A stretch of 64,000 nucleotides of DNA, from positions 3,686,879 through 3,750,878 of the forward strand of contig NC_067206.1 of NCBI RefSeq assembly GCF_026262505.1. The letters run 5' to 3'. Below are positions 11,462 to 22,514 of the stretch, in pieces. This DNA comes from Trichomonas vaginalis G3 (lineage: Eukaryota > Parabasalia > Trichomonadida > Trichomonadidae). Positions within the stretch are counted from its first letter, which is position 1. Each line of letters starts with the position of its first letter. The notes below the pieces were generated by a model. That model did not search any database. It was given only the letters and a program-made list of their open reading frames with translations, and had not been told where the DNA came from. A program made the position numbers and the translations under genes.

Positions 11462-11727
11462 GTTTAAACATATATTGCTATATCTCATGATCTTACTTAG
11501 TACTTTTAAAGTTAATTTCAGAAAAAATTTGACACAATGGTATCCGGCACATACAAGTGGTGTACAACCAAAATTTCATATCCCTAGTTTTACATTTATG
11601 TTTAGTTTTATTCACCTAATTTTCAAAGATCATAATTGAATTAGATGGCCAAGCTATTCAAAACACGACCAAGCTTAATCAAAAATAAGACCAATATATT
11701 CAAAATTCTTTATTCTTTCAAATCATT

Positions 11728-11735
11728 TCATTTTA
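11728..11735 (+). promoter_or_regulatory. Inr-like element of the MULE-1 gene
   Basis: TCATTTTA lies directly before the ATG at 11736. It fits the trichomonad initiator TCA(+1)YTTW, with the A about 6 bases upstream of the start codon, as expected for very short 5' leaders. The same motif precedes the second copy at 47264-47271. Confidence 0.55.
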
Positions 11736-13178
11736 ATGCAGATCCAAGATCACGAACTCACATATATCGAGTTGCTTAAGTATGGAGTGCAACAAGAAAT
11801 CCAAGCAGGTTGTAGTTATTCATATAAAACTAGGAAAGAAAGAAATCAAATCCAATTTAATTGTAAGTGGCCGAATTGTCCATGTCGCTTCCTTGTTGAT
11901 ACACTTCCCGATGACAAGTACCACATACGAAAATGTATTAACACCCACAATCATTCTGCCCCTTTTCCAAACAAATCACAACAAATTACATCATATTTTT
12001 ATAGATCTTATTTAACAAGATATTTTGAATCAAATCAAGACCGTGTTTACGCACAATTAAGGTGTTTCAAAGATCTTAATATCCCATTTGATAGTGGGAT
12101 CATTCCGGAAATGTTTCAACAATCTACAGATGCTTTAAAAAAGTTTTCTAAACGCCTTCATGCAATCAATACCAGTTTCTCAGCGGATGATGTTACATCT
12201 CTTGCAATTTTTGTCGACATGGTTAAGAGTCATTCTCCGGATGATCTCATCGAGTTTATTCACGAGCCAGATCGTATGATTTTCTATTACGCCCCATTCG
12301 AAGCAAATGCTTTTTCACATCAAATACAAACTTATCACATTGATTCCACTTATAAGCTCTTGCGCTCTCGCATACCATTTTATGCCGTCACTGGCAAATT
12401 CGCGGAATCAATTGTTTTTCCGTTTTTGTATTTTTTCGTTTGGCCCGACACAAGTGAAAATATACAAGTTTGTCTCACAGCATATTTTGGCTCCATCAAT
12501 CGCGAACCATCTTATTTTTCAATGGACTGCGCACCTCAAATCACAAATGCTGTTGAAACAGCCATCCCCTTATGCCAGATCATTTGGTGTGGCGTTCATG
12601 TGTTGCGCGCTGTCATGAGAAAGGCTGAAAAGTTTCAAGATCGTTCCAACTTCGAAACTTTCTATAACTTAATGAAGTTATTGGTCTTTGGTTCTGAAGA
12701 GGAAGAAATTGATCCTGATGAAGTTTACAACAATTTAGAAGAAATTTTAAATGAGGAACCTGCTGCCCGTGAATACTTTGACCGACAGTGGCGCCATCAT
12801 CTTGACAGGTGGATGCTTCGCTATAGAAATGAAGGAGATGGAACAAACAACATCTCAGAATCACATTTCAAGGTTTTGAAGCACCAGTACTTCCCAGAAA
12901 GGCGAAATCTTCGACTCGATGAACTTGTCATCGAGTTATATTCCAGTGTTGTTCCTTCATTCCTGATTAAGTTGCAAATTAAAGGTCTGGATTCAGAGAG
13001 AAGTGTTAAAGTTATCAAAAAAGTCACAAGAGATTTCGAAGAAATGACACAATTTAAAAAAGTCGAATGCATCAGTATGCTTGAAGCTGTTCAGAAAGGT
13101 CTGAAAAATGATACACTTGATCCCAACATTGTTTACTCAACATTAAAAATATTATTGCAAAGAAAACATTTGATTTAA
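11736..13178 (+). CDS. MULE-1 transposase, intact 480 aa
   Basis: A Mutator-like DDE transposase. An N-terminal FLYWCH/WRKY-like zinc finger (C43, C48, H71, H73) should bind the terminal repeats. The RNase-H core has D203 (YHIDSTYKLL), D264 (SMDCAPQ), the C-x2-H hallmark C285/H288 (WCGVHVL) and E375 (TNNISES), leaving 110 residues between the second Asp and the Glu, the normal MULE spacing. An acidic patch (EEEEIDPDE) lies at 321-329. No stop or shift is present and a TAAA tetranucleotide follows the stop, fitting trichomonad polyadenylation. It is probably catalytically competent. The paralogue at 47272 differs at two residues. Confidence 0.93.
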   Translation: MQIQDHELTYIELLKYGVQQEIQAGCSYSYKTRKERNQIQFNCKWPNCPCRFLVDTLPDDKYHIRKCINTHNHSAPFPNKSQQITSYFYRSYLTRYFESNQDRVYAQLRCFKDLNIPFDSGIIPEMFQQSTDALKKFSKRLHAINTSFSADDVTSLAIFVDMVKSHSPDDLIEFIHEPDRMIFYYAPFEANAFSHQIQTYHIDSTYKLLRSRIPFYAVTGKFAESIVFPFLYFFVWPDTSENIQVCLTAYFGSINREPSYFSMDCAPQITNAVETAIPLCQIIWCGVHVLRAVMRKAEKFQDRSNFETFYNLMKLLVFGSEEEEIDPDEVYNNLEEILNEEPAAREYFDRQWRHHLDRWMLRYRNEGDGTNNISESHFKVLKHQYFPERRNLRLDELVIELYSSVVPSFLIKLQIKGLDSERSVKVIKKVTRDFEEMTQFKKVECISMLEAVQKGLKNDTLDPNIVYSTLKILLQRKHLI

Positions 13179-13389
13179 TAAACATTTAATTTATTATAAT
13201 TAATTTTTTATTACAGTATAGTAAAAAATGCTATAAATAAATTATTATATTTTATTAAAATGTGACTTTTAATAGTAAGTGAATAAAATAAATCAGGAAT
13301 TGGGAAAGAAATAAGGTTAATTAAAAATAATGAAAATTACAAGTTTAAGGTTAATAAAAAGTGACGATGGGCGAGTTTGTCCCCCACTC

Positions 13390-13923
13390 ATGTGTTTTTT
13401 TTTGAAATAACTCTCAAATATTATTTTTTTGTTTATTTAATGATGAATAAATATGATTGCTTTAGTCAATCATAAAAACTAATTTAAGTTTAAAATAATG
13501 AAAGGATAATTTGATCGTTTTTTAAAATACAATTATTTTTGATGATTTGCAAGAATCTTTGAAAAGAATATAATATAGGTTCTATTATTGTAAAATTTAT
13601 CCAAATCATGTATTACATAAATTACGATTAAAACGATGAAAGAACCAAAAAGTGTGTTTTGTGTTTTGTTGTTGTGTGTTGGATGCGGGATCCTGTTATT
13701 TCCGAAATCGACAAAAAATTTGGAAATTTAATTTCCGAAATCGAAATTATATTAATGTTTTTAATATTCTTATATCAAAAGGATTAAAGTTCATTAAGAG
13801 AAAAACAATTCTTCTTCTTCAATCTATTGGCGCATTTATTTCTACACGCCAATAAGGAAGGGAAAATTATAAGACACCATGGTGTCTTCAAAACGCTAAT
13901 TTTTGATATTTTTAACAACCCTA
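13390..13923. mobile_element. hAT remnant (one end)
   Basis: Inverted match to 5994-6523 of hAT-1, ending in ...TTTTTAACAACCCTA. It begins exactly where MULE-1 ends. The transposase and the opposite end are missing. Confidence 0.85.
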
Positions 13924-14069
13924 GCTATATAACATATATTAAAAAGTGAAATTAATATAGATTTTTTGTAATATAGTAAAAAAGACACCACAAATCTCAA
14001 ATATGTACGATGGTATTTATAAATTACGTAAAAACAATCTCGAATCCTCATATTTTCGACACACTACTT

Positions 14070-15317
14070 CTACTTTAATAAATGAAATTCCGAAATATTT
14101 GGCCATTCGTGATGTTCCGTAACATATAGTGCAATATTTATAGCTTTATATGTTTTGGTGATATTAATATATTGAGGAGATTTTTCTCTAAAAGAAAATT
14201 TAGGTTCTGTAACTACTATTGAATAAAGGTTGCATACAATTTCTTGAACGGTGACAGCAAAATTAAAACTAGGAGGACAGATTTGAACGACACAAGTAAA
14301 TGGATGCATATAAATACTTCGAATTAGATTGCTTCCTGTAGATCCAACCAACACTCTTAAAGATGCATGGATTTTTGCAATTTCAAGCGTAGTGTTTGTA
14401 ATATCTGGAACATACATAAATTGTATTGATTCATTAAGATTTTTTGAAAAATTAATAATTTCGTTCAAATTAGCAATCACACGTGTAGGACCTCTTCTTT
14501 TGTGCAATCCTACATATAAGGGCTGGATTTTAGTTAAATTAAAATACTTCCTTACTACAATTGACAAATTTCCTAAACAAGGGCCATAATAACCACCATG
14601 AGTTCTTGGATCGCAAACTGTATAAAGATCACGACAAAATACAAATTGATCACAGGTTAAGTATATAATTCGATCCTCAAAATCAAGTACTCTGACTAAT
14701 TCTTCACACATGCTTCTGTTTCCTTGAACAACAATATACGATTTTTTCCTAATTTCAGCAGGGATTAATTGTGAAGGAGCCATTATTTCATTGATAAAAT
14801 GCCCATATATTGCAGTATATAAATGCCCTATAGCAACAACACTTTCATACTCCCCAACTATGGTTCCATTAAAAAAAGGTGAAACAGTCAAATTGTTTCT
14901 GTCTCCTATGTCATAATAATATTTAAGAGTACATATTGCGTTGTCACCTGATACAAACATATTTCTCCCATGAATAACAGTTGAATGAAAATGTTGAATG
15001 TCATTATACTCTGGTGTTTGAGGTAAGAAACCGTTATTAGCGAACGTGTTTAGCGTTGTATCATTCTCATATAAAAGCAACATTTTTGTTTTAGGAGGGT
15101 TGAATGTTTCGTTGTATTTGCATATGATCTCAAAATCTGGAAAGAAAGAAAATACTTTTTTAGAGAGCTTGATTTCACTGTAAGTAGAAAATAATTCAAT
15201 ATCAAGACGAATCAATGCAGTTTGAACGCGGATAATGAAATTTGTTATTGTCATAATTATTAACATTGAAATCGCGATATGCAGCTTTGAATGAGTGCGA
15301 TTTAGATTAGTTATCAT
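14070..15317 (-). CDS. GT61-family glycosyltransferase (DUF563 type), 415 aa
   Basis: A complete host gene. Residues about 12-33 (LHIAISMLIIMTITNFIIRV) form one membrane anchor close to the N-terminus, giving the type II topology of Golgi glycosyltransferases. The rest shows the GT61 pattern: YGHFINE (171-177), LHKRRGPTRVIANLNEI (271-287) and LVGSTGSNLIRSIYMHP (323-339). Many N-x-S/T sites fit a luminal domain. GT61 enzymes transfer sugars such as xylose or N-acetylglucosamine onto glycans; trichomonads hold a large family of them. The exact donor cannot be told. It is flanked on both sides by transposon remnants, and I saw no clear Inr. It is the only convincing host gene in the window. Confidence 0.88.
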   Translation of the reverse strand: MITNLNRTHSKLHIAISMLIIMTITNFIIRVQTALIRLDIELFSTYSEIKLSKKVFSFFPDFEIICKYNETFNPPKTKMLLLYENDTTLNTFANNGFLPQTPEYNDIQHFHSTVIHGRNMFVSGDNAICTLKYYYDIGDRNNLTVSPFFNGTIVGEYESVVAIGHLYTAIYGHFINEIMAPSQLIPAEIRKKSYIVVQGNRSMCEELVRVLDFEDRIIYLTCDQFVFCRDLYTVCDPRTHGGYYGPCLGNLSIVVRKYFNLTKIQPLYVGLHKRRGPTRVIANLNEIINFSKNLNESIQFMYVPDITNTTLEIAKIHASLRVLVGSTGSNLIRSIYMHPFTCVVQICPPSFNFAVTVQEIVCNLYSIVVTEPKFSFREKSPQYINITKTYKAINIALYVTEHHEWPNISEFHLLK

Positions 15318-16406
15318 ATTTTGGTTCTCAAATTTTGCAAATTACCTCAGACTTTTCAGAGGATTGAGTGGCAACTCAATCCTCTGAAATAGTCTGTGGT
15401 AATTTTTAGTCTCTACACTATTTCAATATAAGCTCCATTTTTAAACAGTTTTTAAAAATCGAGCATTGAAAAGTGTGATGAGACTTTAAAATTACAAATT
15501 TTATAACTTTAAATGGTCAAACACAACTGTATATTAGCTTCTAGAAAAAGGAATAAAATAAGAAATTCACACAAATTTGTGAGAACTCATTTAACTTTTT
15601 GAAAACTTCGATGCTTGAATTTTTTCCTCAATCAAAAAATGTTTTCTCACGAAATTTTTGATTAGAGATTTAATATGAAGAATTTGATTAATACTATATT
15701 AACTTAACGAATAACGGTTTTTTAAAAATTAGGGCAAAATTTAATAGGATAATATTGATCATTTAAATCACCCATCATTAAATATTTTTTTCTCACTCTT
15801 TTTGTATTTCAAAGTATCGTTAGATTTTCCGGAAAATATTTAATTGGTATTGTTATAAGAATCATAACAAAAAAAGTATTATACTATTGACTTGCTTCAA
15901 ATTTTCAAAGTATCTCAAATTATATTTTCTCTCTCTATTTTATTTTGACTAATAATAAACCGTATTTATGGATTCATTACCAATTTTCAAGAAAATTCAA
16001 AAATTGAATGCAAAACAGGAGTTATCGTTATCGAAAATCCAAATGTTATTTTAAAAACAGAATATAAATTTCTTATAGAATTAGAATCTATTATTTTTAA
16101 TAAGCCTTTCCATATCATTTTGGACTTTTAACGATAATTTTCGTATGGCCGAACCACACATCCATCAATCATGCAAGCTAAATTGAATTCAAATTGAATT
16201 TCGGCACCCATAATTAGAATATTCAATATTTCTGCGAATACAAATATATAGTTGCTACAATGCAATAATCAAATGAATCAGAAACCATATCGAAAAATTT
16301 CTTAAAACAATCCGAAAAGTGTTAGCAGTTCTGGGATTGCTGCCTCTCAAAAAATGAAGAGTATAGCTTCAATTTCCATAACTTTCTCATATCAGCTAAA
16401 TTCAAG
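15318..16406. other. Intergenic stretch upstream of the GT61 gene
   Basis: No intact gene is seen. A hairpin with AGAGGATTGAGT/ACTCAATCCTCT arms (about 15343-15402) lies just upstream of the GT61 start. On the minus strand around 16130-16390 there is coding-like sequence (for example FNLACMIDGC) broken by stops, possibly a decayed host gene; no family recognised. The hAT copy at 16407 ends this stretch. Confidence 0.4.
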
Positions 16407-17350
16407 TAGGGTTGTTAGATTCCCGACGATAGGTGTCTTGGAAGATTTGCTTGGTGTCATCATAGTGTCTTTAAATCAAAAATTTTATTTTGGAGTTAGT
16501 TTTATTGATTTTTCAATAAAAAACATTTCTAAAACAAGAAAATAAAACGATAAAATATTTATATTTTATATAAGGATCTTATATATTTAAAATAAATATC
16601 ATTTTATTTTTTTCATTGGTGTCTGTCAAACCATAATACACTATTCAAAAATTCAATGTGTCTTGCGGTTTCAAAAGACACCTTCAAATTGAACGATAGC
16701 ACAGACACTATTGAATTTTACCCATTGTATTTAGTTTTTACCCTTTTTATTTTTAAGAATTAATGACTGAAACAGCCGTTTTGCTATGACCTCAATCACT
16801 TTTATTTATTATTTTAAATATTATTTAATTTTATTATTTGAATAGGCCAACTTATATTTGAGAAGCTCAATTTGAGACCACTTAATACATTGAAATATCA
16901 TAAATATTGAAATATTAAAAAGTGTATTTCAAAATATTGAAATTATAAAAATTTATAATACTGAAATTGAGACAAATTAATAAATTCAATGTTTTTTTTT
17001 GAAATAACTCTCAAATATTATTTTTTTTGTTTATTTAATGATGAATAAATATGATTGCTTTAGTCAATCATAAAAACTAATTTAAGTTTAAAATAATGAA
17101 AGGATAATTTGATCGTTTTTTAAAATACAATTATTTTTGATGATTTGCAAGAATCTTTGAAAAGAATATAATATAGGTTCTATTATTGTAAAATTTATCC
17201 AAATCATGTATTACATAAATTACGATTAAAACGATGAAAGAACCAAAAAGTGTGTTTTGTGTTTTGTTGTTGCGTGTTGGATGCGGGATCCTGTTATTTC
17301 CGAAATCGACAAAAAATTTGGAAATTTAATTTCCGAAATCGAAATTATAT

Positions 17351-20300
17351 AGAGGTAGGGCAACGATAGGTCAAAAAGGCTTCTCTGATAGATTTCCTTG
17401 CCTTTTGGATATGCTATAATATATAGCCTAGCATGATAGGATATGATGTCAAAAGTTAGAACATAACTTAGGATCTTGAGAAAAATGAAAAACAAAAATT
17501 ACATAAAAAAAGAAAAATTTTATCTAATTTGTTTTTTTGGACCGAATAAGTAATTTTATTGAATTTCAATACGACACATAGATTTTATTATTAGTAATAA
17601 ATATAATGGTTTACTATTAACAAGGAACCTAAACTAATGAAAATTTGATTTTAAATATTGTATATGATTATCATAGATTACCAAAATATATTGCTATTTA
17701 TGAGTATAGATCCGTATTTTTCCCAACTGAGCGGGGTATCTCCAATCCCAGCCCTATCGTCCTCCCAGTGTCAGTTTTCAATATAAAATCCAATTTTTTT
17801 TGAAAATAAAAATTTCGAGAAATTTTTCTGATTTTTTTTCTTTGATTTCAATAATTCAAAATAAATTTGGGAGTAAAAAGACACTATTTAATGAAATTCA
17901 TATGAGTGAATGTGGATAAATACTCTCAAAACATACAATTTATCTATTTTTTCTTTATATTATCAACTAATTAGTGATAATTTTTTTTGAATCAGATTTT
18001 TTTTCATTAAAAACATAATATATAACACAACAATGATGCACACATACGTATCTACACATCAAAATATAAAGCTTGTTTTGGTCTGGGCATCCCAACCCAA
18101 AATTCTTAAAAAATTGAATAAAATTGAATACTTGGGGCTGGGATACCCATCCCAAAACCGAATTGAATTTTTTGAATTAAAGAATATATTTATGTATTTA
18201 TAATATACATGTGATGTCTATAAAAAATACTAAATTCTAAAAAAAATTCAATTTATTCAAAACGTATACTAAGTGATCACTTCATTAGTAGGATCAGCAA
18301 TCCTACTAAATGGTGAGAACGCCACTAACTAAAAAGGGAGTCCTTGGAGCTCTTGATCTCTTGTCAGTAGAGTTCATAATGAGGCATGGCATCTACTGAT
18401 TAGAGATCAGAGCAATCCTACCTTACCTTCAGGAGCTACAAAGCTCCTAATCGTTACGAGAGGGAGCCTTGGAGCTCCTGAAGCTCATCAGCAGAGGCTA
18501 TTTACCATTTGGGCCTCTTCTGATGAAAGATGCGAAACACGTCTACGAACCAGGAGCTTCAAAGCTTCTAATCCTTACTAAAGGGAGCTTTGGAGCTCCT
18601 GAGTCTCCATCAACAGAGTCCCAGATGGTAAATGTCCTTTGCTGATGAAAGATGCGAAACACATCTACGAACCAGGAGCTCCAAAGCTCCTAATCCTTAC
18701 GAAAGGGAGCTTTGGAGCTCCTGAAACTCCTTTTACTATAAAATAGGACAGTTTTCTTCTGAGGTTCTCATCAAATCTAAGACTTCAGAAGAAAGCTGTC
18801 CTATCAATGTATACTTACACTCTCATGGACTACAAGTGTACAATTTTAAGGCAGAGATTATCCGAGGCCTCTCATCAAATGAGGGACCTCGGATAATCTC
18901 TACCTTAAGTAGTCAAATAACTTTTCTCACTATTTAGGAACAAAAGAACAAGAGTTGGAGTACTTTAAGGCAAGATTCTTCCGAAATCTCTCATCGAATG
19001 AGAGACTTCGGAAGGACCTTGCCAAATCCTTGAACGCCAATATCCTTGGAACTGAGCTAGAACCAGGGAGGAGTAGCATACTATAGAGCACGATGGTAAT
19101 CTCGGAAATGCTTATATCGCCCCAAGCACAATATTTAAGAAGTCTAACTCATATATACAAGAAGTCAGGCTGAATAGATATTGTGCATATGGTTTGCAGA
19201 ACTCTCATGATATTTAAAATTCATGTTATCCCAAAAAGGTGACACTTTGGGTGTATCGTCCATCCCAGGGATGCAAAAATCACATCACCTTGGATCTATA
19301 TTTATGAGGATATAATATTGATTATTAGTAAATCGTATAAATTTAATAAATATACCATGAATATTGAATGAATTTCTTGATTCATAGGGGTAAAACGCGC
19401 TTTTATATGATTTAGACAGAGAATTTATGAGATGTAAATAACACAATAAAGGTTTATATTGAATATTTTCTAAAAATAAATCGAAATTATAAAAAACAAT
19501 ACATTTATTCATTGAAACTACTTGGACAAATATGAAACAAGCATTCAGGCAATACTTTTGAGACTTCAACGCATCTGATAATTTTTATATAACTTCACCT
19601 CTTATGCTTAGAGTGGAGGTATTGAGATCGTATAAGTATAGATGAGCTCACATTCAGATATGATGTGTGAACTTCTGTTTTCACTGCAATTTTGAATCAG
19701 AATAAACTCAAAACAAGAATAAAATGATATACTCACTCTCTAAATGTGTTCGAGATTTAAAGTTGTATGAATAAAACGATTCATCTTTCGAAGCCTCCCA
19801 TTTAATGAGAGACTTCGAAAGATGAATGTATTCATGTAGATGAAATACTATATATGACCATGTGTGATACTAAAGATATCAAAATGTTCATTTTTAAGTG
19901 CAATAGAAGGGTTATCTCTCGTAAAATCTCAATTTAAGGAAGATTTAGAAAGAACTCCTTTCCTAAGTAGATAGTGTGTGGTTTCTGTCTTTTGGTTGAT
20001 CAGGAACTATGAAATTAAGTCGGACAGAAAGAAGTTCTTTCCAAAACAGACTCCAAATGAGTTGTTCGAAAAGAACTTCCTTCTGTATATGGATAATTGT
20101 AGTTACCGCACTGAAGTATGTGATTGTGATGATGGAGTTCTCGATAAATCTAAAATCGGATTAAGATTAATTGAAAACTCAAGTAATTCTTTGAAATCTT
20201 GTGTTGTCTGGCACTATAATAACCAAAGAATGAGAATATTATGTTGAATGATGAGTACGTGTGCTCGGCATTCGCCGAGCGAATTGAGTTTAACGTACTA

Positions 20301-22335
20301 TGAAAAGTGACGAATTTGGGCTTTTTTTCCTAGGGTTATGATCTCTTCCTTTCTGCTCAATACGACAGAAATGAAAGAATGAATTTGTACTCCCTAATTG
20401 ATTACTACAATCTGTATCTATCTTTAACATAGAATTAGCTGCATTGTGATTTATACTCCAGAATTATTCAATTTAAGATCAACCTCGTAAATTTTAATCA
20501 TATTGCACCAATACTCCTACGTTGAGATAAGAACATGATTATACATACCAAAGCCCCATATTAAAAATCAAAATTTAGCACCTCCATTATGCAACCACAT
20601 TATTCGTCGCAAATAAGTATATTTACGCATATTATGATGCATATTCACACAACTCGTATACATGAAAAGTTATTAAAATCAGACAAAATTATTGCAATAA
20701 GGAAAAAAAAACAACTTTATTATATATGTTAGTAATGAATTACAAATATTTCTACAAAGAATGCTCAATACTTCATATAATCTTCGAATATTTCTTATTA
20801 CAAGTTAATACATTTTGACTCGAACATTATAAACAAAAGCTGACACACTGATTACTACATTTATGAAAATATAGTACGTTTCCATTCATCTGTTTACTTG
20901 TTTTTGTTGGAATAAAATCATTTTTTTTTCTTTCATGAAATAAGAATTTTGCTGCGAAAGCAATATCTCTAACAATAATTAATACATTACGTCAACTCTG
21001 GAATGAGTATTTATCAAATATGATATCAAAATCAAAAATTAGTTGTTTTTTATGAGTAAAAACGATGTAAATTGATTATTTGACTAATTATCAAATACTT
21101 TGATTTTCCAAATTTTTTTCGAAATTGATTTTTTCATGTGAAAATTCAAATTGTTTAATTTCATTTTTGAAATTTTGAGTTGATCAATTCAGCAGAATTG
21201 ATAATGCTATTGCTTTAGGGCATACCACAAGGTGATGAATAAAAGGTGAACATTAACAAATTATTTTAAATCACAAATATCATCCTCATCAACTTTAATT
21301 CTAAAAAGAACTGTACTGAATTATGAAAATGCATGATTTACATTATTAAAATCTTTGAATGAAAATAGTACAAGATAAGTTTTCATTCATTTTTAATTAG
21401 ATTTAAACGAAAAACTACTCCATATTAAAATTTAAGTCGAGAAATCGTATTTTGTTCTTATTTGTTAGCATTTTGTAGACATTCTAATCTTGAATTAATT
21501 TGTTACATGATATTATTAACAAATTTAACTGAAAAAATATGTTAATATGGAATAAACCATGATTATATAAGCTATCAATGCTATATATACATATGTAAAA
21601 GATTCATATTAACTCAATTAACAAAAATGATAGATTTTCATATAGGTTCAATCTAGGTTCGTCCGAAAATTTTGATTTTTATATAGAAGACATAGTTTCA
21701 TATACATAATTAAATTTTCAAACAAATTTGATCATACCATTTATTAAGCAGGATAGTATATTAATTACTATCAGTATAAAAATATAAAAATGATTATATT
21801 TAATTATTGCATAATTTAGTCAAAGAGTTATAAGCCTCAAGTGATCGTTATCACCTTCAATGCACGTATACTTTATTGATTCATAGATATTTAATCTATG
21901 TTTGACATGTTGTTGTCGTCATTCGTTTTGTTCCCATTCTTCCTAAGTTAGAATTAGAGAATACACCATCCACATCATCTAATTTGGTCCTCAGCGATAG
22001 ATTGGTTCATTTTGGAGGAGTCCCATCAGACAGTTTTCGAGTACCAAATATCAAATTTTAATGTATACAAATCTTTAGTGATTTATCTCTTTTATGATGA
22101 GTAAAAGGTTTCTGCTCATCAACATTTGATTTCCGACATATATGATTTCTAATTGCAATTATTTACTTTCTTTTTATAATCTAACTCTGTGACTCATACC
22201 ATAAATTAATTATTGGAAAGTGTCAATATGTTTGGCACAACGCATGGCGGAAGATACCAAACCATGCAGGGAATATGATACGTTTAAGATCTCCGAACTT
22301 TTTTTCCAAAAATTTTCTATCGTTGCCCTACCTCT
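17351..22335. mobile_element. 5-kb non-autonomous element carrying hairpins
   Basis: A perfect 19-bp terminal inverted repeat, AGAGGTAGGGCAACGATAG, and an 8-bp target duplication AATTATAT (17343-17350 and 22336-22343). The empty site (CGAAATTATATTAATG) is seen in the other hAT copies, for example near 13745. An 8-bp duplication fits hAT or P-type elements. No transposase gene was found. The interior holds hairpin array H2 and long AT-rich stretches (20061-22335) in which I see nothing recognisable. Confidence 0.88.
18265..20060. repeat. Hairpin array H2
   Basis: Palindromic units such as TAGTAGGAT/ATCCTACTA (18287-18309), a series of GGAGCTCCAAAGCTCC-type units from 18420 to 18730, and stems of about 23 bp at 18744-18804 (ATAGGACAG...CTGTCCTAT), 18848-18906, 18964-19024 and 19781-19833. 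Loops often contain TCATC/GATGA-like sequence. Most stems carry a few mismatches. 19036-19780 between them has no recognised gene. The array lies inside the element with AGAGGTAGGG ends. Confidence 0.75.
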
Positions 22336-22514
22336 AATTATATTAATGTTTTTAATATTCTTATATCAAAAGGATTAAAGTTCATTAAGAGAAAAACAAT
22401 TCTTCTTCTTCAATCTATTGGCGCATTTATTTCTACACGCCAATAAGGAAGGGAAAATTATAAGACACCATGGTGTCTTCAAAACGCTAATTTTTGATAT
22501 TTTTAACAACCCTA

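Larger units (their letters stand above)
9919..13389. mobile_element. MULE-1 element
   Basis: The right end is ...GGCGAGTTTGTCCCCCACTC at 13389, with GTCACTTTTTATTAACC just inside when read from the end. A candidate left end is GAGACCCCCTCCC at 9919, followed by GTCACTTTTTCGG, the same layout. I see no clear 9-bp target duplication, so the left boundary is tentative. It encodes the intact 480-aa transposase at 11736-13178 and is interrupted by Ginger-A. The right end abuts a hAT remnant exactly as in the second copy at 48926. Confidence 0.6.
11371..13691. repeat. Segmental duplication, copy 1
   Basis: These 2,321 bp reappear at 46908-49228 at the same total length. They comprise the tip of a Ginger element, the MULE 5' region, its gene, its right terminus and the adjoining hAT remnant. 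Because both copies share the same non-MULE flank, this is duplication of a locus and not two MULE insertions. Differences are few, for example short indels around 11620-11690 and two amino-acid changes. Confidence 0.85.
16407..22514. mobile_element. hAT-2, internally deleted, split by a 5-kb insertion
   Basis: The ends TAGGGTTGTTAGATTCCC (16407) and TTTTTAACAACCCTA (22514) match hAT-1 in inverse orientation, with flanking AATTCAAG repeats (8 bp, with one base of ambiguity at the right end). Inside, the sequence runs through the transposase start (ATGACTGAAAC, about 16763) and then jumps to the far end of hAT-1, removing nearly the whole gene. It is therefore a non-autonomous derivative. The element 17351-22335 interrupts it. 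Confidence 0.88.

Noticed and set aside
9919-13389. A long direct repeat around MULE-1 like that of MULE-4
   Set aside because: The left flank before 9919 does not match the hAT remnant after 13389 over either 9 or 90 bp.
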